Made by a program: the position numbers and the translations under genes. The notes under the pieces were generated by a model, which worked only from the letters and a program-made list of their open reading frames with translations, was not told the DNA's origin and searched no databases. Below are positions 44,760 to 55,479 of a DNA stretch of 64,000 nt, in pieces. The stretch comes from Megascapheus bottae (lineage: Eukaryota > Chordata > Mammalia > Rodentia > Geomyidae), in NCBI GenBank assembly GCA_024803745.1, contig JANJXV010000100.1:2418001-2482000 (forward strand). The letters run 5' to 3'. Numbering within the stretch: position 1 is the stretch's first letter; every line of letters starts with the position of its first letter.

Positions 44760-46950
44760 TTATTATTTCTTCTGTGAGTGCTCTTAATGCTTGCTGAAGA
44801 TTTACTTCGTTTAGAAGATTTACCCTAATGCTCCCATATACAGAGATTCTATATATAGCTAAATGTTTTTCTTTACTCAGAATTTCTCTATTTCTCTATT
44901 GTGTATTTTCTGAAATGTACTGAAGACTGACTTCTGATTAAAAGTCATTGCACATTTGTTCTATTGATTAGTTTTCTTTTCTTCTATGGGAATCAGGTTT
45001 GTGATGAACACAGAAGTATGCCTTCCAGGTCAAACACTTTCCACATTTGTAATATTCATAAGGTTTTTCTCTCCTATGTGCATTTTATACTTAGTTATGC
45101 CTTCATGATGGATTTTTTCATATTCTTATATTCGTACGATTTTTATCCTGTGTCTATGTGGTATCATGCAAACTCAACTATGAGTTCTTCAAAAAATTTC
45201 CCTTTCATTTTATTCATCGGATTCTATCCTGTGGGTGTTTAGTGATAAATCTTGACTTGTGCCTTCTGGGGAAAAGACTGAACATTTGCTACATTCATTA
45301 AGGGTTTGATCTTGTGTTGGTTCTGTGACACAAGCTGAGTTTTCTTCCACAGACTAAAAAGTCTTTCCTATTTATTACATTGCTAAGGCTTCTCATATGT
45401 GTGAACTCTCTTACGCTTCCTGAGGCTGAATACAGCACGAAAGACTTTCAACTTTGGTTATATTCCTAAGGTTTCTAATATGTGTGAATTCTGTTATGCC
45501 CCCTGCAATGTGACTTCCATGTGAAGGTCTTACCACATTTCATGCACTCGTACAGTTTCTCTCCTGTGTGTGTTCTCTGATGCAATTTGAGGGAAGACTT
45601 CCATTTGAAAGACATTCCACATCGGTTACATTCATAAGGTTTTTCTCCTGTTTGAATTGTCTTATGCATGTTGAGGTTTGGCTTCTGTGTGGAGGACTTT
45701 CCACATATGTTACACTCATAAGGTGTTTCTCCTCATTATATTCTCTGATGAACATGGAGTTTTACCTTCCATTTGAAAAACTTTCCGCATTCACTACATG
45801 CATAAGTTTTCTCTCTTGTGTGTGTTCTATTATGCCCATCAGGATATGACTTCCACTTGAAGGTCTTTCCATATTTGTTGCACACATAAGGTTTCTCTCC
45901 TGTGTGTGTTCTTTGATGCAATTTGAGGGAAGATTTCTGTCTGAAAGACTTTACACATTGGTTACATTCATAAGGTTTCACTCCTGTGTGTATTCTCTGA
46001 TGAACACGAAGTTTTCCCTTCCCTTGGAAAGACTTTCCACATTCATTACACTTATAAGATTTCTCTCCTGTGTGTGTTATTTGATGAACTCGAAGGTGTA
46101 TCTTCTGGGTGAAAGACTTTTCACATTTGTTATATTCATAAGGTTTCTCTTCTGTGTGTCTTCTCTGGTGCAAAGTGAGGTATGATTTCAGTCTAAAAGT
46201 CTTCCCACATTTATCCCATTCATAAGATTTCTCTTCTGTGTGAGATCTCTGATGTGTGCTGAGAATTGAATTCTTTGCAGAAATTTTATTACGTTCCTCA
46301 TATTCATAAGGTTTGTCTTCTCTTGGAGATCGAGGTTGTAGTGTCAGGTCTGACTTCTCAGAAATTAATTTTCACACTTGATGTACGCATCACATATCTC
46401 AGGATATTTGCTCTGAGGTATTGTAAGGCGTATGTCATTACTGAAAGATTTCTCACATTCACTACATGTATGAGGAGTCTCCCCTGTGTACATTTTCGGA
46501 TGTGTAGTGATGGTCGGTGTTAAGTACAATATTTTTCATCACACAGTACATTTAGCAGTTTTCCTCCCTACCTGAAGAATTTCTTGGGGAGGGAGAACAG
46601 AATTATGATACTGCAGATCTTTTGGACTGTCACAATCATGAATAAAATGCTCTGAATATCCGATGGATTTTTTAAGAACAGGAGACATACGAGATCTATA
46701 TGCAGCATGCATCTCATCAGGCTTAGGAGACAGAAGCATGTTCTGACATTAATGAACTCCTCAGTCCTCACCCCTAAGTTGTTACCGTTATTACTAATCA
46801 GCTCTGGATTATGTGTCGAGCTCAAATTTAAAGTTGTTGCTAATCTCACGTTTTCCTCCACTTCGATACTACTTGCAACTGCTACTTCACAAAGACATTC
46901 ATGTGGACTTTCCTGGCAGGTCTTGAACACATTTTCCATTACCTGGACAT
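44760..46950 (-). pseudogene. Last exon of KRAB zinc-finger gene, copy B: disrupted
   Basis: Acceptor CATTTTAG/ATGTCCAG at 46950, same phase as in A. The linker frame shifts near 46746 because TTCTGACATTAATG has one base fewer than TTCTGACACTTAATG in A, so the KRAB-only frame of A is also changed here. The finger block 45736-46173 begins as in A but the first finger has C to Y (YEYNKCEKSF) and a later one KYGKTF. It then meets two stops near 45735 (IL…TAA TGA where A has IYSGE). Fingers resume in 45475-45669. So B is more decayed than A. Confidence 0.87.
45736..46173 (-). pseudogene. C2H2 zinc-finger block, copy B
   Basis: Open block of 145 residues with five units of the array. Two units have a zinc-binding Cys replaced by Tyr. 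Ends at consecutive stop codons that A does not have. Confidence 0.8.
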
Positions 46951-47384
46951 CTAAAATGAGTCATAGAAAAAAAGACACAAACATACATGAGATACAAATA
47001 TTCCTGACTGTAAAGGTAATGACTTTACTTTCCCATCCTAAGTGTTAGATATTTTAAAATATAAAAGTGGAAATTGATTTGTGAGAAATATATGATTTTC
47101 TCCCTAACATATTAAGAAAATTATATTTTACAATGACCAATAATGTTTTTCTGTGTTTAAGTTCTCTTTTTATATCACAGGAAATATTTATTGAAATTAC
47201 CCAACTATGTATTGCTACAGTTGTAAGCTGAGTACTACCTATAGTATACCTGCAGCTGTTTTTTTTCAAATACTGTTTTGTTTATACATTGAGGAATAGC
47301 TGCCTTTCTTTTATTTTTGAGAAATAATCTAAATATTGTGCTGCTTTGCATCTTTTTAAAACTTTCTTTTCTTTTCTTTTCTTT

Positions 47385-47545
47385 TTTTTTTGTAGTTCAT
47401 AGACCTCGGCCCTGTCCCTGAACAATTCAGCAGAAGACTATAACCCCTATCCTTGAGCTTCAGCCCCACTTCCTGTTTTCTAGAGTTAAATACAGATAAG
47501 AGTCTCAGGTCCTGAGTAGCAGATAGGATTACCTTACCCATTTTC
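47385..47545 (-). repeat. Composite SINE, reverse (copy B)
   Basis: Partner of 7805-7965: GTAGTTCATAGACCTCGGCC and GATAAGAGTCTCAGGTCC. Confidence 0.7.
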
Positions 47546-47871
47546 AATGCTGTTTGCTTATTAACCATTAAGTGAGGAACACGAATTTTTCTAGATTCAG
47601 CGGCCACAAGTTTGGTTTATATGTCTGTTTGCCTTTGATCCAAGCAAGAACGATTCTTGAGAGTAAGGACTTACACCTAAATCCCTTCAGTTACAATTTC
47701 ACACTAAAGTCTCAATTTAGGTATTTGTGGGAATTTTGAAATTTGTTTCTTTCCATTTGAAGTATTATAAAAATTCCTTTTCTAACATTCCTGTCCCTCA
47801 GAACCATGGAAGACCAGAAAATCTTCAGCTCATTGTCTAGTTAATTTTCTTATGTTGATTGAAACTTTGTT

Positions 47872-48060
47872 GTTTTTTTTCCTTCCATTCCTGGGTTTGA
47901 ACTTAGGACCTAACCACTGTCCTTGGGTTTTCTCAAGACTAGAACCCGACCAATGAAGTCATTACTTGTGGCTTTTTCTATGTATGTGGTAATAAGGAAT
48001 CAAACCTGTGTCTTTGTGCATGCTAGGCAAGCACTCTACCACTAGGCTCAATTTCTGGTG
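47872..48060 (-). repeat. ID-like dimeric SINE, reverse (copy B)
   Basis: Partner of 8287-8478: GTGCATGCTAGGCAAGCACT near the end. Confidence 0.85.
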
Positions 48061-48189
48061 GAAAGGTCTGGTTCTGAATACCAGTCTCTTCCTAGCAGAA
48101 AAAGATATTATCCTTATCAGAGAATAAAGCCCTGACTTATTCCTTGTTTGCTCAATCATTTATAGTCTTAGTTTTAAAGAAATTAAATA

Positions 48190-48205
48190 TCTTTCTTTCT
48201 TTCTG

Positions 48206-48251
<46 letters not shown>

Positions 48252-48283
48252 TTTCCTTCCTTCCCTCTTTCTTCCCTCTTTCT

Positions 48284-48346
<63 letters not shown>
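48190..48346. repeat. (CTTT)n microsatellite, copy B
   Basis: Partner of 8613-8836 but about 65 bases shorter; abuts the reverse SINE at 48350. Confidence 0.98.
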
Positions 48347-48347
<1 letters not shown>

Positions 48348-48349
48348 GT

Positions 48350-48580
48350 TTTGCAGTCATGGGACTTGAATTCTAGACCTGGCTGTTCTTCCTGAGCTCT
48401 TCAGCTCAAAGCTACTGCCCTATATCTTTAGCCTCAACCCCACTTCTCATTTTCTATTGGTTCATTGGAGACAAGAGTCTAAGCTGTTTTTGTGATAGGT
48501 CAGTCTTTGAACCTTGATCCTCAGATCTCAGCCTCCTAAGTAGCTAGGATTACAGGCATGAGCCACGGGCTCATGGCTTT
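48350..48580 (-). repeat. Composite B1/ID SINE, reverse (copy B)
   Basis: Partner of 8838-9065: CTCCTAAGTAGCTAGGATTA and CAGGCATGAGCCACGGGCTC. Confidence 0.9.
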
Positions 48581-48664
48581 CTCATTTTATTTTGTTTCAC
48601 AGTGATTTCTACAGAGAAATCTAACTTTAACTCTACTGCCACATAGAATTCATTATATCACCCT

Positions 48665-48845
48665 ATGATTCTTGGTGCCGGGGGTTTGGGCTAGCATGCA
48701 CAAAGACCTGGTTCAGTTCCTTGGTACTACATACAAAGAAAAAGCCAGAAGTGGTGCTATGACTCAAGAAGTAGAGAGCTAGCCTTGAGAAAACCCAAGG
48801 ACCATGCTCAGGCCCTGAGACCAAGCATAGGATTGGGAAAAGAAA
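48665..48845 (+). repeat. ID-like dimeric SINE (copy B)
   Basis: Partner of 9155-9330: GGGGGTTTGGGCTAGCATGC. Confidence 0.8.
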
Positions 48846-48990
48846 ATGATTCTTGATTCATTCACAAAGAATTCCATAGGTTCCACGCAGGATTTAGGGT
48901 AACTAAGAATATTATTGCTCAGTACAGCACAACATGTACTTACCAACGGGGCTCAGGCTCCAACATCAATATGAAGATGCATTCACTCAC

Positions 48991-49080
48991 CTGTGATATT
49001 CTTGTCAGAGGAATTTCCTATCCAGAGTTCTGCACAGTGCTCTAGCTTGTCAATTAATACAGGTTTGGGAACACAGGGCC
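48991..49080 (-). pseudogene. KRAB-b-like exon, copy B (90 bp)
   Basis: Acceptor CTAATTTACAG and donor ATCACAG/GTGAGTGA, 90 bp. Reads PCVPKPVLIDKLEHCAELW then IGNSSDKNIT. Compared with copy A one residue after the ELW motif is I instead of T. Exon intact; gene broken downstream. Confidence 0.72.
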
Positions 49081-49756
49081 CTGTAAATTAGAAACAGTAG
49101 AGAATTATTGCTTATGCTGTGTCATCATTGCTTTAAGTTCGCAGACATCCTACTCACAAGTTATCTATTAAATCTTTTTTCTCATTTCTCACTGGCTCCA
49201 TGGTTGACTTTTCCCCAGCTCTGGATTCATTTTGTATGGCATAAACTTAGCTGTCTTGCTCAAGGCTAGAAAAATACCAGTTTGAGTCCCAGCTCCACTT
49301 ACATGCATAGGTCTTCATGCATGCTAGGCAAGCACTCAACCACAAAGTCAAACTCTTGACACTCCACTAACATTTTTGAGGGGTTACTTGGAGTTATAGA
49401 GTTTCATGGCAATTTTTATGCCATTGCTGGCTTCAAATTAGAATTCTTAGATTCATTCCTCCTGAATATTTTAAGATTACAGGCATGAAACATTGCACCT
49501 AGTGCCAGGTTTAAATTATAAACTCACTGTGTAGTGATTTGTAGTTCTATTTCCAATAATGATATATATTCTATTCTGGATTGTTTATCCACTTACAATT
49601 ACTGTGTAAGTTTGGAATGTCATCTCCATTAGAGGAAACATAATTTAGAACTGTTGTCACAGTATCCTGAAAGTATCCTGAAGATTGAGTACAAAATTAC
49701 CTTAGGTTTTCTTTAGAAAGTAATGATACTTCTCAGGGCCTGGAATCTTTCATTTA

Positions 49757-49996
<240 letters not shown>

Positions 49997-50159
49997 TTAG
50001 CACTGAGTTATAAACACACCATGTCTGGAATTTTATTCTTTTTTGTTGGAATTTTATTCCTTTACTTAAATGTTTAGACTTACATGAAATATTGACCTGA
50101 AAAGCTTAGGGATGGTGCCTAGGCCCAGAATTCAAGTCCCAAGACCCACAAAAAAATAA

Positions 50160-50380
50160 AAAGGCAAGCCAGGTATTGGTGGCTCACGCCTCTCATCCTA
50201 GCTACTCAGGAGACTGAGATCTGACGACCATGGTTCAAAGCCAGCCTGGCACAAAATTCCATCAGACTCCTTTCCAATTACCCACCATAAAATGTTTAAT
50301 GGCTTGTGGCATATCATGGTAGAGCAATTGTGGTATCGACAAAAATAAGTCTGGGGAGTAGATTTAGGTTATAAATGGAA
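50160..50380 (+). repeat. Composite B1/ID SINE (copy B)
   Basis: Partner of 10660-10850: GGTGGCTCACGCCTCTCATC and CTAGCTACTCAGGAGACTGA. Confidence 0.88.
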
Positions 50381-50544
50381 TTATTCCATTGAAAAGGAAC
50401 TACATTATATGATGACATATGCTGGTACTGTGAGAATATTGCAAAATCTTAGGGTATCAAGTAATAGTACTGTGAAGTACACCCAGAATGTTAATGTTCT
50501 ATGTCTGGCATAATAATAACTTGGAGAAGAAACTTTTTTTTCTT

Positions 50545-50790
50545 TTTTTTTGGCTGGGGGATTTGTAAGGCTTCAACTCTGGGCCTGGGTACTGTTCCTG
50601 AGCTATTCAACTCAAGGCTATCACCCTACCTATGAAGCCACAGTGCCATTTCCCATATTCTAGTGGTTAACTGTAGATGAGAGTCTCATAGACTTTCTAA
50701 TGCCCAGGCTGGCTTTGAACCAAATCTTTAGATATCAGCCTAATATCTGAGTAGCTGGGTTTACAGGTAGAAATCACTGCACCTGGCAAG
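50545..50790 (-). repeat. Composite SINE, reverse, complete in copy B
   Basis: GTAAGGCTTCAACTCTGGGC, GAAGCCACAGTGCCATTTCC, GTGGTTAACTGTAGATGAGA and GAGTAGCTGGGTTTACAGGT. Only its first 80 bases survive in A. Confidence 0.88.
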
Positions 50791-51300
50791 AAATTTATTT
50801 CTTGCTGTTTTATACTACAAATTTACTGTATGCTTTACTTTTTCAAAAAGACTGAGGATGACCTTTGTTCTGTATATAATGGGAAGAGGGGTATGGAGCT
50901 GTGTGCAGAAGAACTGAGGGGAAATACTCAGGGTAGGACAATAGCCTTAAAATAAAGAGCTCACGGCCCAAGGTCCAAGCCCCATGACTTTCCCCACTAC
51001 CCCACAAAAAAGGGAATATAATTGGAGATTGTAGAGGATTTTCTAAAAAGAAGATATAGAAATAGTAGTTCAAAATGTAGAAAGAAGTTCAATATTAACA
51101 GTCATGAGAAAAATTAAAATTACAATGAAATCATTACTTTAAATATGTTAATATAAATATAGTTTTAAACAAAACGATGCACATACACACACACAAACAC
51201 ACACACACAAACACAGGCATACAAAAAGACAACTTTCAAAGTCTAACTATTACTGGGAAGGTAGTGAGAAGAAGTAGAACTTTGGAATAGTTCTGCAAGG
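50791..51300. other. Copy-B sequence deleted from A, with AC-rich tract
   Basis: Unique AT-rich sequence including an (AC)n-like tract at 51178-51222. An ID-like piece lies around 50880-51010 (CAGGGTAGGACAATAGCCTT). No gene recognised. Confidence 0.6.
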
Positions 51301-51879
51301 AATATAAAACAATCAAAAATTGAGTGGAGAGTGCTAAAAAAGTACTAAATATAGAATTACATAGAAGTATGGTCCAACACTTCTATTTCTAGATTTGTAC
51401 CTAACGGAAGAGAAAGCAGAGACTAGAACAAATATGTGGAGAATCCATTCACAACTATTAATAATAATCAAAAGATAGAAATATGCAAAACAATGCATTG
51501 AAAAGGAAGAACATTTTACTATATTTTACAGATGAATCTTGATTACAGTCAACTAAAAATACAGCAGTCATAAAGGAAGAGCTAGGGTATTTTTTCCCTT
51601 CCAGAGCTTCCAAGGATCAACAAACCCTTAGAGCCAAAAAGCACGATGGTTCCAGAGAATGGAGAAGAGAGGAACAGGAGCTGAATGTTTAATGATTATA
51701 CATGGAAGATGAAAATTGCTCTAGATGGGTAGAATGAAGAGAGAACTGTACCCGAAATAATGGTTATGTAGCCACACAGGATGGGACACACCTATACTCC
51801 CTGATCTTGGGAAACTCAAGAAGGATTTCTAGCCATCCTAGATGCATGGAAAGATCTATCATAAAAACTAATGTGGAGG

Positions 51880-52055
51880 GGCTGGGAGTTTGGCATAGTT
51901 GTAGAGTGCTTGTATGAAGACGAAGGTTCAATTCCGCAATACCACATACACAGAAAAAACCAGAAGTAGTGCTGTGGCTCAAGTAGAAGATCACTAGGCT
52001 TGAGGAAAGCTGAAGGACAGTGCTCAGACCGAGTTCCCGCCAAAGGGCTTGTTTA
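51880..52055 (+). repeat. ID-like dimeric SINE (copy B)
   Basis: Partner of 11687-11862. Confidence 0.85.
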
Positions 52056-52067
52056 AAAAAAACAGAA

Positions 52068-52325
52068 AGCTGAGCATGATGGGGTGGTGGCTCACTTCTA
52101 TAATCCTAGCTACTCAGGAGGCTGAGATCTGAGGATCAAGGTTTAAAGCCATGCTGGCACAAAAAGACCTGAGACTCTTATCTCCAATTTACCTTTAGAA
52201 AATGGGAAGTGCGGCTTGGCTCCAGGGTAAGGTGGTAGCCTGGAGCTGAAGAGCTCAGGGATAGTGCACAGGCTGAGTTCAAGATCTATGACGCACCAAA
52301 AAAAAACCAAAAAACAAAAAATAAT
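52068..52325 (+). repeat. Composite B1/ID SINE, full length (copy B)
   Basis: Partner of 11876-12130. Confidence 0.92.
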
Positions 52326-52762
52326 GTGGAAAAATTTGGATTCTGTGAATTTTATCAGGCATATAAATGTCTTTTATGGCTGTTGAAATAACAAATTGTT
52401 TGGAAACATTTTAAAAGTTTTTACCTAGAAATGTACACAACAAATGGAATTAATAACAAACACAAAATATGCAAAAGATACAAATTATCACAATATGGGT
52501 ATCCTGCTTCTGTATCTTTTCACTGACTCCTGTTCAAATGAGTCACATATTCTGAATCATTTCTCCCAGTCGATATATGCCACACATGTTAGCTTGTACT
52601 GAACTTCTTTGGAAATCAAAAGCAAATACTAAGCAAATGTGTGTTAGATTTTGTCAACAATGACATTTCAAATATAAATCCCTAATCACTGCATTATTTA
52701 ATATCAATGCTGGAATCTATCTTACACTGGCAGAATCTTCAATCTTCTGAGAATCTTCAAAA

Positions 52763-53815
52763 GGGTGTGTAAATATTTAGGATCGTTATGTCTTCCTAGG
52801 GGAAAGATCCCTTTAGTAGTATGTAGTCACCTTCTTTGTCTTTTCTTACTAATTTTAGTTTGAAGTCTATTGTATCTGATATGAGGATGGCAACACCAGC
52901 CTGTTTATGGGGGCAGTTAGCTTGAAAGAGTTTATTCCAACCTCTCACTTTCAAAAGATGATTGTTTTTGGGCAAGATGTGTCTCTTGAAGACAGCAGAA
53001 CGATGGCTCTTGCTTTTTGATCCAACTAGACAGCCTATGCCATTTAATTGGGGAGTTAAGTCCATTGATATTGAGAATTAGGATTGAGAGATATTTATTA
53101 GTTCCTACCATTTTTAAAAGCTTTTAGTAGGGCCTGTGTCTTGACAGTTCTTGTGGTCCTTAGATGGTATGCTGTTTAGGTTCCATTTCTTTCCCTATGT
53201 TGCCTTTATTTTGGTTTTCTATGTATGGAGCATCTTTGAGAATTCTCTGTAGTTTTGGCTTTTTTTCGACATATTGTTGCAGCTTTTCCCTGGAATGGAG
53301 CTTAGCTGTCTACAGTATTCTTGGTTGGTAGTTATTTGATTTAAGGGCATGGCATATATGCTTCCAGTCACTTCGTGCTTGCATAGTCCCTGCTGAGAAA
53401 TCTGGGGTTATTCTGATTGGTTTGCCTTTATAGGTTACTGATCCCTTTTCCCTGGCTGCCTTTAGGATCTTTTCTTTCATTTCTATTGATCCAGTTCGGA
53501 TCACAATGTGGCGGTGGGATGTTCTTTTCTGGTCAGGTCTGTTTGGGGTTCTAAAAGCTTCTCGTATCTGGATGGGCCTGCCCTTCTGGATATTTGGGAA
53601 ATTCTCTGAGATGATTCCCTGAAGTATATTTCCAATACCATTGACCTGTTTCTCCACGCCCTCCTCAATACCAACTAGCCTTAAATTAGGCTTCCTAATT
53701 GCATTTTGGACCTCTTGAAGCTCTCTCTCATATTTCCTAGATTTGGATTGACTCATTTTCTGTTCTTTCTCTATAATAACTAAATCATCTTCAGCCCCAG
53801 AAATTCTCTCCTCTG
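52763..53815 (-). mobile_element. L1: L1 internal fragment, ORF2 start to mid ORF1 (copy B)
   Basis: Begins with the junction shared with A 12571 and runs through the endonuclease N-terminus (52796-53065), the ORF2 start, and the ORF1 RRM/C-terminal region (to 53815, CAGCCCCAGAAATTCTCTCC). Lacks 3' end and 5' end. At 53816 it joins the inverted-repeat remnant. Confidence 0.92.
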
Positions 53816-54164
53816 GGCCCTGAAAGGTGACCCTGCCTCCCTCACAATGGAACAGAATATGGAACCCTGGTAACCAAGCCACTGTAACTAACAACCAACT
53901 CAAGCCAGCTTACTTGGCCTGTGGCTCAGGAGGAAGAAAGATGTTGCTGTGCTGTTGCCAATGGTCAGGAAACTCGAGTCTCTGGCATGGAAGTTGTGGA
54001 TGTCTTACTCGAAGATGTACATGTTGATCATTGCCAAGCCACAAATCCAGTATAACAGGCCTTTCTCTAAGAAGAAGGCCAGGAAAATCCAGGGCAACCA
54101 GATGAGGTATATTTCTAAGAAGAAATGTATTTGACCCCATCATCCTCCCCACACCCTACAACTT
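53816..54164 (-). repeat. Remnant of the inverted repeat (copy B)
   Basis: GGGCCCTGAAAGGTGACCCT to CACACCCTACAACTTTC, equal to A 21290-21641 and to the reverse complement of about 705-1050. Confidence 0.88.
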
Positions 54165-54870
54165 TCTTTTTTTAATTTTTTTATTGTAATTAGTAAAAGG
54201 GTTACATGATATTTGCCAGATAGAAGGTGTATTAATTCACGTACATTGATACCCTTTCACATTTCTTGGTACCCATTTCCCTCCAACCCCACATCCCCCA
54301 CCCATCTTGGTTTTCCCCCCTTCCCTATCAAATTTCAAATATCCAAATACAAATAAATTCAATATATCATCCAACAAATTGAGATACTATACCAATATGG
54401 GATAACCAAGGGAAAGCAAAGGAGATGAGAGACAACATAGTACATTAAGGACAACAATCATTCATTATGTGGCTTTTGTTTCAATATCCTGGAGGTCCTT
54501 TCAATTAGCTTCATATTACAAGGGCTTATATATGGCCTTTTGCTCTATTGACAATCTCTGCTAGTAGAGCCCAAGGTTTCTACTGATTATGATGAATGAG
54601 GGAAACCACTGAGCCTAAGTTCCTTTGAGTCTGGCTTACTTCACTTAATATGATTTGTTCTAAGTCTTTCCATTTCCTAACAAATGGGGCGATGTCATTC
54701 TTTCTGACAGCAGCATAGAATTCCATTGTGTACAAATACCACAACTTGTTGATCCACTCATCAACTGAGGGACATGTGGGTGGGTTCCATATCTTTGCTA
54801 TGATGAATAGTGCTGCAATGAACATTGTTGTGCTAGTGGGTTTAGTATGCCCTTGTTTCTGGATTGTTGG
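54165..54870 (-). mobile_element. L1: 5'-truncated L1 3' end (copy B)
   Basis: Partner of A 21642-22350: TTTATTGTAATTAGTAAAAG through the ORF2 C-terminus (54580-54825 open). Cut at GTTTCTGGATTGTTGG, where the SINE equivalent of A 26098 begins. Confidence 0.93.
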
Positions 54871-54873
54871 GAT

Positions 54874-55340
54874 GAAAATGTACCTTGCCTAGCATGTATG
54901 AAACCATGGATTCCATTCCTCAGCACCACATAAACAAAAACTGGAAGTGCCACTGTGACCCAGCTGGTAGATTTCTAACGTTCAGCACAGAGTGTCTCCA
55001 AGTGACAAAAATCTGTCACATTTAACTCAGGCTTCAAAACTTTGCTAGGAACCAGTTACGTGATTTGGAAGAAAGTCCAATTTTCAAAAAATCACTAGCC
55101 AAGTTCTGGAGTGTTATAATTGTCATTCTACTAGCCAGGGAGAAGGTGATTCAAAGCCTTTGCAAGCCAAAAAACGAAAACAAAAAAAACCTGTAAGATT
55201 CTTCTCTCCACTTATCCACCCAAAAACTAAGTGGAGTTGTGGCTAAAACTGGTACAGCATTAGCCTTGAGGAAAAAGAACTAAGAGACCTTCCCAGGTCC
55301 AAAGTTCAAGCTCCCCGCCAAGAAAGAAAAAAAAAGGAGT
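54874..55340 (+). repeat. Two SINEs, partners of 26095-26235 and 26330-26560
   Basis: CCTTGCCTAGCATGTATGAA at the first; TTAGCCTTGAGGAAAAAGAA at the second (about 55095-55340). Confidence 0.8.
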
Positions 55341-55463
55341 CCAGATACCTTAGTTTCAAAAGTATATCTGGATATCTTAGTAGATTTTTCTTATCTTTCC
55401 TCATTCATCTCATGGAACCACATAATCTTGACCCTGATCTGACTAAGAGCCTGCATTGTGCTT

Positions 55464-55479
55464 AATAAATTCATTCCAC
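55464..55479 (+). repeat. 5' target site duplication of the full-length L1
   Basis: AATAAATTCATTCCAC, repeated at 62684-62699 and single in copy A at 26690-26705. Confidence 0.95.
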
